From Reticulitermes speratus (taxonomy: Eukaryota > Arthropoda > Insecta > Blattodea > Rhinotermitidae): 64,000 bases of DNA. The stretch is from contig JAJKFL010000013.1 in assembly GCA_021186555.1 (NCBI GenBank), forward strand, positions 37,561,644 through 37,625,643, written 5' to 3'. A program made the position numbers and the translations under genes. The notes beneath the pieces were generated by a model. That model saw only the letters and a program-made list of their open reading frames with translations. It made no database searches and was not told the DNA's origin. Of the stretch, positions 1 through 10,311 are shown piece by piece. The first letter of the stretch is position 1, and every line of letters starts with the position of its first letter.

Positions 1-840
1 TAAGCAACTCACGATTAGATTTCTGCAAGATTTTACCTTTATATAATGGCTTATCAGATCATGATGCCCAGTGTTTAATTTTAAGAAATGTCTTTAGCAA
101 AATGAAAATAATATCAGGCAAATTCAAGGCAAGATTATTCACAACAAATACAATTAGTTGTTTTCAAGAGTCACTATTAAAGGAAACTTGGGAAGGGATT
201 TATAATAAGCATAATATTAATGAAAACTTTAATAGCTTTATGAAAACATATATAAATATCTTTGAAGCCAGTTTTCCTGTAATTACCATGATAAATATAA
301 AGATAATACTTGGATCACAAAAGGCATCAAGATATCATGTCAACGGAAAAGAAGTCTATATCTTCTTAGCAGAAATTGTAAGGACTTGAAATTGAAAATG
401 TATTACTAACGTTACTGTTCTATTTTAAGAAAAATTGTCAGAGAGACAAAAAAATTTAATATAATGAATTGATAGTAAATTCAGATAATAAGACTAAAAT
501 GACTTGGAAAATTATTAAAAAAGTAACATGAAAAATTCAAAATTCTCAACACATGCCTGATACCATCAAAGTAAATGGTGAAGAGCAGTCCCTGGAACAA
601 GCAGCTGAGGCTTTCAATGATTATTTTTTAAACATAACAAAAAATCTAAATCTTCAAAGTGCTAAAGAAAATTCTATATCATTGTTAAAGAACTATTATC
701 CATCTGAATTTCCACCCATGCAGATAATTCCTGTCACAGAATTATCACGTTATTGTCACATTATTATCTTTCATTAAATGACAGCAATGATACAATATAA
801 ACCACTTAATGTCCGTAGACCATACTGGAGGCTCATCCAA
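1..840 (+). mobile_element. LINE ORF2 fragment (endonuclease end and linker)
   Basis: Plus-strand translation gives GLSDHDA near positions 49-69, the typical end of an AP-like endonuclease domain of a non-LTR retrotransposon. It is followed by a linker with the segments TWEGIYNKHNINE and EASFPV (102-389). After stops and shifts comes AFNDYFLNITKNLNL (553-777), the region that normally precedes the reverse transcriptase. The fragment opens at the window edge and carries several stops, so it is a dead, partial copy. The RT itself is not here. Family assignment (CR1/jockey-like) is from general recognition only. Confidence 0.75.
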
Positions 841-934
841 CTTTTAGACAGATTTTATCACTACATCTTCTCCTGTCTGACACACACAAACACAGTGAGC
901 ACACAAACATTAATAGTACTACTAAAGCCTACAA

Positions 935-2754
935 TTAAGTAACAATTCATTTAACTCATTTGGTTGTAGTTGTGCTTCCTTAGTCCAACTGCATAATGTC
1001 TCTAACATCTCTAAATTGCCTCCTTCTACTGCTGTGTCCAACACAAGTTTTGCCATACTTGTTCCTGGCTATTAACAATTCACTTAACTAGTTGTGCTTC
1101 GTTATCCCAAATCCATAATGCCCATAACATCTGTAAATTGCTTCCTTATACTGCTGCATGCCACGCGAAGTTTTTAAAACTTGTTCTTTGGCTAGTATTA
1201 ATTCACTTAACTCATTTGGTATTAGTTGTGTTTCCTTAGCCCAACTCCATAATGCCCGTAAGATCTCTAAATTGCCTGTCCTTAATGCTTCGTGCCACGC
1301 GGTGTTGACATACTTGTCCTTGGCTAGTAAGAATTTACGTTTCTCGTCTGGTTTTAGTTGTCCTTCCTTAGTCGAAACCCAAAATGCCTCTAACATCTCT
1401 AAATGGCCTCTTTCTGCTGCTGCGTGCCACATGGTGTTGCCACTCTTGTCCTTGGCTAGTAACAATTCAAATAACTCAACTCTAACATATGTAAATTGCC
1501 TCCTTCTACTGCTGCGTTCAACACGGTGTTGCCATACTAGTATTTGGAAAGTAACAATTCACTTAACTCATTTGGTTGTAGTTATGCTTCATTAGCCCAA
1601 CTCCATAATGCCTCTAAGGTCTCTAAATTGCCTGTCCTTACTGCTTCGTGCCACGCGGTGTTGCCATACTTGTCCTTGATCAGTAAGAATTCACGTTTCT
1701 CATCTGGTTTTAGTTGTGCTTCCTTAGCCGAAATCCAAAATGACCGTAACATCTCTCAATTGCCTCTTTCTGCCGCTGCGTGCCATGCGGTGTTGCCATA
1801 CTTGTCCTTGGCTAGCAACAATTCACGTTACTCAACTGGTTTTTGTTGTGCTTCCTTAGCCCCACTCCATAATGCCTCTAACATCTGTAAATTGCCTCTT
1901 TCTACTGCTGCGTTCAACATGGTGTTGCCATACTTGTTCTTGGAAAGTAACAATTCACCTAACTCATTTGGTTGTAGTTGTGCTTCCTTAGCCCAAATCC
2001 ATAATGCCTCTAAGATCTCTAAATTGCCTGCTTCGTTCCACAAGGTATTGCCATACATGTCCTTGGCTAGTAACAATTCACGTAACTCAGCTGGTTTTAG
2101 TTCTGCTACCTTAGCCCAACTCCAAAATGCCTGTAACATCTCTAAATTGCCTCTTTCAGCTGCTTCGTGCCACGCGGTGTAGCCATAGTTGTCCTTGGCT
2201 AGTAATAATTGACGTAACTCAACTGGTTTTAGTTGTGCTTCCTTAGCCCAACTCCATAATGCCTCTAAAATCTCTAAATTGCCTACTTCTACTGCTGCGT
2301 GCCACAGGTGTTGCCAACATAGTTCTTGGCCAGTAACAATTCACCTAACTCATTTGGTTTTAGTTGTGCTTCCTTAGCCCAACTCCATAATGCCTCTAAC
2401 ATTTCTAAATTGTCTCCTTTTACTGCTGCTTGCCACATGGTGTTGCCAACATAGTCCTTGGCTAGTAACAATTCACTTAACTCATTTTGTTTTAGTTGTG
2501 CTTCCTTAGCCCAACTCCATAATGCCTCTAACATCACAAAGTGTCTCCTTCTACTGCTGCGTGCCACGCTGTGTAGCCACACTCGTCTTTGGCTAGTAAC
2601 AAGTTATGTAACTCAACAGGTTTTAGTTGTGCTTTCTTAGCCCAACTGCATAATGTCTCCAACATCTCTAAATTGCCTGATCCTTATCTTATGCTCATGC
2701 CAGCGCGCTTGTTGCCATTTTACATGTACTGCTTGGCTAGGTGTAACAATTCAC
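935..2754 (-). pseudogene. Decayed tail of the 44-residue ankyrin-type repeat array
   Basis: This stretch is a tandem array with a 132-bp (44-codon) period that continues, beyond the stop at 2755, the repeats ending the large minus-strand ORF. Readable pieces are at 2289-2582, 1828-2139 and 1088-1465, each with elements such as LEALWSWAKEAQLKP, NELGELLLAKD and GNTMWHAAAERG. Frameshifts and stops separate them. About 13-14 unit-lengths fit. Neighbouring units are very alike, and some similarity looks shifted by several units (compare 1275 onward with 1631 onward). The plus-strand readings of the same array are meaningless shadows. I read it as the former or alternative C-terminus of the neighbouring gene. 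Confidence 0.8.
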
Positions 2755-5700
2755 TTAATTCACTATCATTGGTTTTAGTTGTGCTTTCTTAGCCCAACTC
2801 CATAATGCCTCTAACATGTGTAACTTGCGTGTCCTTACTGCTGCTTGCCACGCGGTGTTGCCATACTTGTCCTTGGCTTGTAACAATTCACATAACTCAT
2901 TTGGTTTTAGTTGTGCTTCCTTAGCCCAACTCCATAATGCCTTTAACGTCTCTAAATTGCCTCCTTCTACTGCTGCATGCCACACTGTGTGCCCAGAAAC
3001 ATCTTCGACTAGTAACAGTTTATTCTTGAACTCAACTGTCTCTAGTTGTGTTTCTTTAGCAAAAGCCCACAACTTCTTCAGTACCGCCACACTGCCGTTT
3101 ACTGCGCTGTGCATGGCAGTTCTCCCATTGCGATCCCGGCCTAATAATAATGTATTCTGTAACTCACTGGAGTTTACTTGTGCTTCTTTAGCCCAAGCCC
3201 ACAGTTTACCCAATATCTCTGCACTGGATTTTTCCGCTGCCATGTGCCAGGCAGTTTGTCCATCTCTTGATTTTACAAGTACCAATTTTTCCTTTAACTC
3301 ATTTGGGTTTACGAGTACTTCTTTAGCACAAAGCCATATTTTCTCTAAAACCTCTTCATTACTGCTTTGTGCTGCTAGGTGCCAGGCGGTGTCTCCATTC
3401 GAATCTTGCGCTAGCAACATCTGTCTTTTTAACTGCTGTGCGCATATTTGGGCCTCTTTGTCAGAATTCCACGGTTTCTCTGACGTGTCTGTGTGGCGTC
3501 TCTCTGTGTTCAAGTGCCGGCTACATGTGACAGCAGGTGTCACTGCGTCAACACATTCCCATATCTTTTTTAATGCGCCTACATTGCCATTATTTGCTGC
3601 CACATGCCAAGCAGTTCGTCCTCGAGTGTCTGTGGCTAACAACATATTCCTTAGAGCGTTTGAATGTTCTCCTGATTTTAGGCTGTCTAATAAAAATCCA
3701 ATAATACGAGTGTTATCTTCTGCCGCTGCGTGGTGTAGTGCTGTTGGAATTAAACCTCTCAGGCGACTAATTACTTCCCTCTCATTCCACTGTTCATCGA
3801 GTATTTCTCCGTACCCTTTCAAGGCCTCTTTCGATGGCTTAGATTTTTCCAACAGTCCATCCACAAAGGCTCTAATCACATGACAGTCTGTTCGTAAAAG
3901 AACTTCATTGAGTAAAAACTCCTGCACTTCTATGTGCTGTTTAGTTGTCTTTGTCAATTGGTTCATTAGGAAATCAGCCACAAAATACTCCGCAAAAGTG
4001 CGGTGGATGAACTGCGGCTTACCGTCATGGTTTCTCTGCACTATCCCAATCCTAGTCAACTCTTCATCTGAAGATGTAGATTCGTGATTAAATTGCAGAT
4101 GTGTCACCTGATCCTCAGTAAACAATGCCTGTAAGGCTAATAGCTGATGCTGTAATTGTACGCTTTTGATATTGCGTTCTCGTTGCTCCTTTGCAGCCAC
4201 GTTACCTGCTGGTGTTTTGGACTTTTCCTCATAAAGTATATCATATTTTTTGTCAATAAATCGTCCGTATAACCCCAGCAAGTCTAGCTTGTGCGGTAAC
4301 TCAGGCTCGGATCTCTCTGACAGATAAAATGATATAAATTCCTCTTTAAAAGAATCAGCTAGCATGCGGGTTTGTAATGGGATGCCGGCGAACACTTTGT
4401 CCTTATCGCTAATTGACTGTGCCATCTTCCTGATTAATGCTGTAGCGTAAATTTCTAACCGATGTTGATTCGTGGTTTCAGGATATAAATATTGAAGCCA
4501 GAATTTATATAGAAATTCAACTTGCTCGACTTCAGAGAAGGGTTGCAGGGTGTAGGCCAGCTGTTGTAGCTTGTCCTCCAATTCCTCTCTGAGGTGGGGA
4601 CGGGTGGTGACCCACAGCTGCTCTAATGAAGTCTGCTTCAGAACTTGCAGCATACCAATGACTGTCTGTTTGTAGCTGGGACTGATTTCATCAAAACCGT
4701 CCAACATTATCACTACTTTGTTAGGTTCATTTCCTTCAAAGTTCTTCATAAACAAATCCTTCTCTAAACGAGATTCAAGCTTTAGCACTTCCTTTGATAC
4801 AAATTCAAGTACCCTTTCTTTATCCATCTTCTTTCCTTTCAGAGCCTCGAGTACTTCTGCATAGTCATTCAAATCAATTCTCACCAACCAATGGTGTGGA
4901 GATTTTTCCTTGATTTTTTTAGACAGATGGGTCAGTACGGTGGTCTTACCCATTCCTGCTTTGTCGGCAATTAGCATGACCCTGTGGTACCTTGCTTGCT
5001 TCAAAAGCTTTTCTAAATCTTTAGGACCATAAGAGTGGGATTTCTGGGCATCAGCATATTTACGTAATTTCTTTAAATTCCCTTGCGACTGCTGCCACAT
5101 GAGTTCCCCTGACTTGTCTTTAACAAGGCAATGCACATTACTCGTTGGATTCTGCTGACAGAGTTGTTTGAATTCATGTTCATCACTAGCCAGTAAATCA
5201 GCAAATTTTCCTTCTCTTTTATCACTTGAAATGTTCTGCCTAATAACGATGTTGTGATTAAAAGTTCTATCGATATAGTACTTCTCATTGTAACCACTGC
5301 AAGCAGACGGTACAGGTTCTTCACCAATTCTAATCTCCGTTTCTTGTAACAAATCAGCAAGAGGAAAGGAATTTGTCACTGAGTCAGGAGATGTGAGTTG
5401 ATTTAAGGCAACTTTTCTGCCTTGAAAAATTATTGCCTTCTCTAGTACTTTTGTCTGTGAACTGCGCGTTAAATCACTCCAAGTTAACTGTTCATCTGTT
5501 GTTTTAAAGCCTTCACCGAGTGTTTCTCTAGCTGTTTGTTGTAGATAAGCAGCGGTGCTATCTTCTGATGGCGTGGTCAGAATGATTTTCATAGTCTTCT
5601 TCTGTTTTGAAATATTGAACAATTCCTTGAACATGTCTCTTAGCTCGTTATTAACTGGCTGATTGGTCTCACACGCTATCATCAGTAGATGCTGTTTTTC

Positions 5701-7395
5701 CATTGATGCCAGTAATGTACTCAAATTTGTCATTCGATTGACATTTAACAACCGCTTTAATTTCAGTACGGTACAGTCATCTTCAATGAAGCAGTTGGCC
5801 GTGAAGGATGTCTTTTGGAACAGCCGATAAACCTTGATTAGTCCTGTCCAAGTGTCCCCATCAATCATTCGTAACTGCCAAATTTGTTGGTCACTAGTCA
5901 GAAATTCTCTTAAACCCAAAGTGCCTGGGTTAAAGTCAAGATCGTTTTGGTTAATCGTTTCGACATAACGCCGAGTTTCGTGTTGATACACCCAACTTCT
6001 TGTCTGGGGTGATGATAATTTGTCCTTTATGTTCTCTTTGATGGGTGGGAAAAGTCGAAGCAACCGCTTCACATAGGGAATCAGGGCTTGCAATATGCCA
6101 GCGTCTGGACAGTGAACACTTTCATTGTCAAGCTCAAAGTTTTGTAATTTTTGTTCAGCTTCCTGTCGGGCCTCAGCATTATTCATTACAGAAAACAAAT
6201 CTTCAGGCTTAAGGAATCCCGGCACATGACATAACCAACGATAACCCTCCAGAAACTCCCGCTCGTCCTGAGTCAAAATGCTTAGACTCCTTGCGCATTC
6301 GTCGTAAGCCTTAGTTTGATAACGAAGCTGGTGGTAACCCTTGGGCACTTTGCTAAGGACGGTGCCGTTTACCTCAGGGTGGTAAATATTAAGATGTTCT
6401 GCCCATTTAAAGAAATCTTTCCATTCTGCACCTCCCTTTATGCCTGCACTGACAGGCCAATCGACCACCTCTCGTATTTTTAGTTTGCCTTCGTCGTCTG
6501 TAAGTACTTGCCCCGTTTCGGGATCAAAGGCTTCCACAATTTTATCTATTTTATGTGCTGCTAGATTGTACAATGGAGTATGTTTTTCCAAGGAGCCCAT
6601 ATGAGACAAGTCAATAAAGATTCTATACACTGTCCCTAAATGGGAGTTGCAGGTATTAATGCGATTTGGAGCACACAGATAACTAGTGATGTCTAAGTGC
6701 TGTAAGTCAATGAACCGCCCTTTGAGGCGTACATCAAATTTGTCGGTCATTTGTGATAACATATCTTTGCAGCCTGGGCTATCGAAAACTACTGTGTGCG
6801 GATGATAACTATCTCGGACAGTGTTGCTTCCAAGAGGTTCGTGTTCTTCTGTTGTAAGTCTTTTAAGAAACATACCGTCTTTCTCTTCAAGGTATTTCGT
6901 GGTAAAGGTAGTGATTTGCGCCAGCCAACCCCCTAAAGAGTCACCGGTGAAAAACAGTTCGAAACTGACCCCAGTTTCTTGTTCTATTTCTTGCAGAACT
7001 GCGATTACCTTATTAGCAAATGTGCTGGCAGAACTCATTTGATCAACGTAGTTGTTAAGGTAAATACCTTTAGTATCTGTTACAAAACCAGAAACACTGT
7101 CAGTGCCTCGATGAGCAATCACCACTTGCTGATGTTCCGGGTGCCAGTAGGCAGTTCCAAAATAGCCGTTCAATATCCCAAAATGAGATGCTGTCGTTAG
7201 CAACTTCCAGCCGTAGGGAGCTTTAAGCTTTTCGCTTTTGCTCTCAGGCTCTTCACTTTCGTAGTCAGTGTATGCCATGGAGGCAAACTGGGCTAAGACA
7301 TGCGGCGTGGGGAACGCGGGCGTTGCTTTGAGTTGATTAATGGCGGATAATTGTTTGTTTTTTATAAAACTCTTCGATGCGATGATTAAAATCAT
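2755..7395 (-). CDS. Lipase-like/NACHT/ankyrin-repeat protein, 1546 codons, intronless
   Basis: The ORF is open for 1546 codons without an intron. Residues about 30-260 look like a class-3 lipase-type alpha/beta hydrolase: AHRGTD (94-99), nucleophile elbow GDSLGG with Ser153, VVFDSPG with Asp205, and PNRIN...SHLG with His252 as possible catalytic His. Residues about 800-1100 are a NACHT-type STAND ATPase: Walker A ADKAGMGKTT (810-819), Walker B VVIMLDGFDE (894-903) and sensor VTTRP (929-933). A typical end of the helical part follows (FIHRTFAEYFVADFL). From about 1180 onward there are ankyrin-type units, which become a regular 44-residue series containing LWSWAKEAQLKPNEL. The product would be a cytosolic sensor or effector-like protein; substrate and partner cannot be read. 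The annotated ATG lies inside the upstream reading frame (7337-7780), so the true N-terminus is probably farther upstream. The stop follows a small frame-breaking insertion in the last repeat. Function as a live protein is uncertain. Confidence 0.8.
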   Translation of the reverse strand: MILIIASKSFIKNKQLSAINQLKATPAFPTPHVLAQFASMAYTDYESEEPESKSEKLKAPYGWKLLTTASHFGILNGYFGTAYWHPEHQQVVIAHRGTDSVSGFVTDTKGIYLNNYVDQMSSASTFANKVIAVLQEIEQETGVSFELFFTGDSLGGWLAQITTFTTKYLEEKDGMFLKRLTTEEHEPLGSNTVRDSYHPHTVVFDSPGCKDMLSQMTDKFDVRLKGRFIDLQHLDITSYLCAPNRINTCNSHLGTVYRIFIDLSHMGSLEKHTPLYNLAAHKIDKIVEAFDPETGQVLTDDEGKLKIREVVDWPVSAGIKGGAEWKDFFKWAEHLNIYHPEVNGTVLSKVPKGYHQLRYQTKAYDECARSLSILTQDEREFLEGYRWLCHVPGFLKPEDLFSVMNNAEARQEAEQKLQNFELDNESVHCPDAGILQALIPYVKRLLRLFPPIKENIKDKLSSPQTRSWVYQHETRRYVETINQNDLDFNPGTLGLREFLTSDQQIWQLRMIDGDTWTGLIKVYRLFQKTSFTANCFIEDDCTVLKLKRLLNVNRMTNLSTLLASMEKQHLLMIACETNQPVNNELRDMFKELFNISKQKKTMKIILTTPSEDSTAAYLQQTARETLGEGFKTTDEQLTWSDLTRSSQTKVLEKAIIFQGRKVALNQLTSPDSVTNSFPLADLLQETEIRIGEEPVPSACSGYNEKYYIDRTFNHNIVIRQNISSDKREGKFADLLASDEHEFKQLCQQNPTSNVHCLVKDKSGELMWQQSQGNLKKLRKYADAQKSHSYGPKDLEKLLKQARYHRVMLIADKAGMGKTTVLTHLSKKIKEKSPHHWLVRIDLNDYAEVLEALKGKKMDKERVLEFVSKEVLKLESRLEKDLFMKNFEGNEPNKVVIMLDGFDEISPSYKQTVIGMLQVLKQTSLEQLWVTTRPHLREELEDKLQQLAYTLQPFSEVEQVEFLYKFWLQYLYPETTNQHRLEIYATALIRKMAQSISDKDKVFAGIPLQTRMLADSFKEEFISFYLSERSEPELPHKLDLLGLYGRFIDKKYDILYEEKSKTPAGNVAAKEQRERNIKSVQLQHQLLALQALFTEDQVTHLQFNHESTSSDEELTRIGIVQRNHDGKPQFIHRTFAEYFVADFLMNQLTKTTKQHIEVQEFLLNEVLLRTDCHVIRAFVDGLLEKSKPSKEALKGYGEILDEQWNEREVISRLRGLIPTALHHAAAEDNTRIIGFLLDSLKSGEHSNALRNMLLATDTRGRTAWHVAANNGNVGALKKIWECVDAVTPAVTCSRHLNTERRHTDTSEKPWNSDKEAQICAQQLKRQMLLAQDSNGDTAWHLAAQSSNEEVLEKIWLCAKEVLVNPNELKEKLVLVKSRDGQTAWHMAAEKSSAEILGKLWAWAKEAQVNSSELQNTLLLGRDRNGRTAMHSAVNGSVAVLKKLWAFAKETQLETVEFKNKLLLVEDVSGHTVWHAAVEGGNLETLKALWSWAKEAQLKPNELCELLQAKDKYGNTAWQAAVRTRKLHMLEALWSWAKKAQLKPMIVN

Positions 7396-7824
7396 CGTGG
7401 CTCAATTTCAGCTCTGTATCTACTGTTAGTTCTCCTGAGAAAGGCGGCAGAACAGTTGTCGCTGCTTGTTTGCCCGTCGCAGCCGCAACCGGATGAAAGT
7501 TATGTGACGCTGATCTGTTTGCCTGTGAGAGGGGTCTATGTGCCGTTTGTTCTGTGGGTTCGTTTTGTACTAAGGACTTTGTTAGAATGGGAACAAAATG
7601 AGCCTCTCCTTCCTTTAAAAGATGAATGACACCAGGCTCTTTGTATAGGTTGGTACTTTCATCCATTGTAACAGTCCTTGACCCTGAACTGTCTACTAGC
7701 TGTGGGGAGATAATGACTTGACCATCTGTAGTATGCTTTTCAAGTAAATGAAGTTTTATGCCATATATTTTACAAAGCATACGCCCTTCAATTTCTGGCC
7801 TTCCCCAGATATCGGTGTCTGCCT
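7337..7824 (-). pseudogene. OTU-like domain, C-terminal half (shifted frame)
   Basis: Open from about 7824 down to 7337, with an internal ATG at 7780. It contains the segments DTDIWGRPEIEGR and CKIYGIKLHLLE and, near residue 61 from that ATG, EAHFVPIL, which has the look of the OTU catalytic-His strand. It continues the fold begun at 7825-8478 but in a different frame, and ends by overlapping the 5' end of the lipase/NACHT ORF. A single base appears to be missing near the 7825-7860 junction. At the other end, the run of six A just upstream of the 7337 stop marks where the downstream frame takes over. The lysine-rich tail before the stop is probably an out-of-frame artefact. Confidence 0.65.
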
Positions 7825-8478
7825 TTAACTTAGCCAGGTAACTTTCAAAATCAGCTTGCCGACCGCTGAGTGTTGCATATCCCCCGTGGAAGCATTCTCT
7901 GCAATCGCTTGGAGCCAGGTCATGTCCGTTTGGCTATCATAATTATCATCTTGGTTCTCTGTGGCATAATTACAACAGCTCTGTCGTAACGACTGGACAT
8001 TCAATGGTCCGCCAGGGATACACAACGCACTCATTCCTTGCGCCAGGGCGTCAAAGAAACAGTCTTCCCCCTCTAAAGCTTCTCCAAATGTAAAATCACT
8101 ACAGAGCCATTCTGCCTGTGAAATATGGCTTTTCAAGGCACCAATGATCTGAACATGATTTCGTTCTTTAGCCAAATCTAAAGGCGTTTTTCCATCGCCA
8201 TTTTCAATGGTAGTGTTTGCGCCTTGAGTAAGCAGAAAGTTAACTACCTCCAACTCATTTTTTTTACTTGCCAAATGTAAAGCGGTGTTCCAATTATCAT
8301 TACCATCTTGTGCATTGATATCAGGTTGCGGATCTTTTTCTAAAAGTTTTTTAATTTTCTGTAATCTCTTTTGTATGGAAATACTCCTTTTGTGTATAAT
8401 ATTAAAGAGTTTCGCATTAATCTCTAACTCTTCACTATTAGAGCGCTGATGCCCTTTATGCATGGCTTTGCGGTCCAT
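7825..8478 (-). CDS. Ankyrin repeats plus N-terminal half of an OTU-like protease
   Basis: 217 codons starting at an ATG in a fair context (ATAATGG). Residues about 55-120 are two ankyrin repeats with clear TALHLA and KTPLDLA cores. Residues 125-200 begin an OTU-type cysteine protease: EGEDCFFDALAQGM with candidate catalytic Cys140. OTU enzymes cleave ubiquitin linkages; here activity is only inferred from the motif. The ORF stops early (last residues KVTWLS) because of a frameshift, and the rest of the domain follows in the next frame. It is in the same frame as the 2755-7395 ORF (start codons 1083 bp apart), so the two lesions cancel. One original gene of about 1900 codons is the simplest reading. 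Confidence 0.7.
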   Translation of the reverse strand: MDRKAMHKGHQRSNSEELEINAKLFNIIHKRSISIQKRLQKIKKLLEKDPQPDINAQDGNDNWNTALHLASKKNELEVVNFLLTQGANTTIENGDGKTPLDLAKERNHVQIIGALKSHISQAEWLCSDFTFGEALEGEDCFFDALAQGMSALCIPGGPLNVQSLRQSCCNYATENQDDNYDSQTDMTWLQAIAENASTGDMQHSAVGKLILKVTWLS

Positions 8479-9933
8479 TATTCTACGGAATAGAGGTCTA
8501 TCTTAAAAAGTGGATTGCCAGAGAAACTGGACACAATTGAAATGACTTCATCCTTGCCTTTTGCACTCTAAAGACAATGACGATGCGGCAGCCAGCATTC
8601 TTGCCATTTGAACACAGTGCTGTACCCAAAGATCCACAGCCGTCGTGGCTTCCCAGGTGCTGCTTCCTCAGTAAGTCTTCACTGACCTTCTGCAGACCTG
8701 TCAACAGGAAAATGTCATGTAATGTAACGCTATAAGCTGTCTGGTGCAATGCTGCTGACCTGCTGAGGTTCCTGCGCTACATGTCCAGCTGTCAGACTAG
8801 ACACGTGTTTACTGGCACTGGAATGTACCACCAGATTGTATGAACAAGGAAGAGCCATCACGGTCACTGACGATATGCAGCCTCTGTTAAGCTGTTTAGA
8901 CTAGTAAACTGCGTGTACGTGAGTAATTGGAAGGAATAATTGTGGATTTTTGAAGACATTATCCTACCGGTTTCCTGAGGAAAAGCACGAAAACCCTAAT
9001 TCCGTTGTGGAGCAACTTGGAAGACATTTGAAGTGACACAGTATTAATGCTACATTACCTGCCAAGACGCAGCAAGTGACACATATATTTAGCACAGTCC
9101 AACAAGACTGCTTAACCCTGAGATGAAGGCAACACAACTCTTCGAAGCATCCGGAGTGCTTCACATTTCGCAAGAAGCGACCCATCAGCACGCGTCAGCA
9201 ACACAGCTGGCAGAACCTGACATATCGCAACACCAAAGCCTGCTGACTGAACTTCCCACTTCCATTAGCGATCGTCCTACCAACTGGGTCTCAGCCATTA
9301 CAGTCACAAATTGTCTACATTACTCTTTTGTTATTAACGTGCCTTGCGTGAATTGTTTCAGTTCAAAAGTTGAAACTTTTATTCAAAATCGCGGCATACC
9401 TAATCTGTTTGTAACGAATCAGCAAACTGTGGTCCGAGGTGCTATGCGGACACTAGGTGTGGCATGGGAGATTTTATAATGAAGACAACAGTGTCTGAAT
9501 ATACATTGGTTCCTATTTTATTGCCTTTATACGTAACTGACGAATTCTCTAGTATAGCTAGCATTGCGCCGCCATACCACTGAAGTGGAGGAAACGACTT
9601 TATTTCTGCATAAAAAGAGAAGGAAAACTTTCACAATTTTTGTTCGAAAGCCATTTCAGTTCTGCACTGCTGTAGTGTAATAAACCTGCACGGTGCAGAT
9701 TGCAAGTCACAAGTGCTGCACTGAAGTACATGTAATGTAACTTGCACAGTGCAAATGCAAGTCACCAGTGCTGCACAGCATATAACATCTTGAAGTGCAC
9801 AAAAGTGTGAGTCAGCAGTAACTTACTGCAGTCAGACTGGCGTGCACAGTGTCGGCATCAAGGTATTAATTACATCACGAATTAGCAGTATCATTCTTAT
9901 GTCAGTTATGCTGTATATAGTTATATTATATTT
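8479..9933. other. No recognisable gene
   Basis: Upstream flank of the ankyrin/OTU gene. Short ORFs on both strands show no family feature. An imperfect direct duplication of about 58 bp lies at 9675-9785 (unit containing a CTGCAC..GTGCAG-like core, AAGTCAC and AGTGCTGCAC). Any promoter for the minus-strand gene should be near 8480-8700, but I see no convincing core element. Confidence 0.5.
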
Positions 9934-9944
9934 TACGTGACACT

Positions 9945-10311
9945 CCATGATTAGTGGGTCCCTGTCAACACGGCATGGCGCGTCCTCGGTTGCGGATGGA
10001 GGAACGGCCTCCGAATATGGAGGTTAGCTGCGAAGATGCAGTCGCGGACAGCCGACAAGGGTGGTCTTCCAGCTTGGGGGTTGGGCGAGGTGCTAACAAC
10101 TCCTCACCGTAAAAAATTACCATGTTACAAACACTATACAGAGACTCGGACCTGGACTGATTCCTTGATAGGGACAGGTGGCGGGCTCTTGTGAGTGCGG
10201 TAATGAACCTTCGGGTTCCATACAACGCGGGGAATTTCTTGACTAGCTGACGACCTGTTAGCTTCTCTAAGAAGGACTTTGCTCCATGGAGTTAGTTAGT
10301 TAGTTAGTTAG
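9945..10311 (+). mobile_element. Internally deleted LINE copy (5'UTR joined to 3' end) with TSD
   Basis: The insertion is flanked by the 11-bp direct repeat TACGTGACACT (9934-9944 and 10312-10322). The left two thirds matches the LINE 5' leader also seen at 13440-13510 (GGTCTTCCAGCTTGGGGGTT, then a CACC-TAAAAA segment). The right third is the LINE 3' coding end ([12 protein letters not shown], then a stop) plus 3'UTR and a (GTTA)n tail. The entire endonuclease/RT body is absent. It is a non-autonomous derivative that was itself retrotransposed. Confidence 0.8.

Noticed and set aside
1158..2792. Plus-strand ORFs with repeated LASNNS..NSFG peptides
   Set aside because: They are the antisense of the ankyrin-type repeat array and share its 132-bp period; the minus strand carries the protein signal.
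7337..7395. Programmed ribosomal frameshift at the AAAAAAC run between the OTU and lipase/NACHT frames
   Set aside because: The heptamer is not in the required phase (zero frame is AAA|AAA|C) and the needed change is +1, not -1; the upstream junction has no slippery site. Indel damage or sequencing error is simpler.
1..9900. Bacterial contig or symbiont contamination for the ankyrin/NACHT locus
   Set aside because: A LINE fragment lies on its left side and SINE/LINE/PLE sequences on its right in the same contiguous window; no bacterial genes or operon structure are seen.
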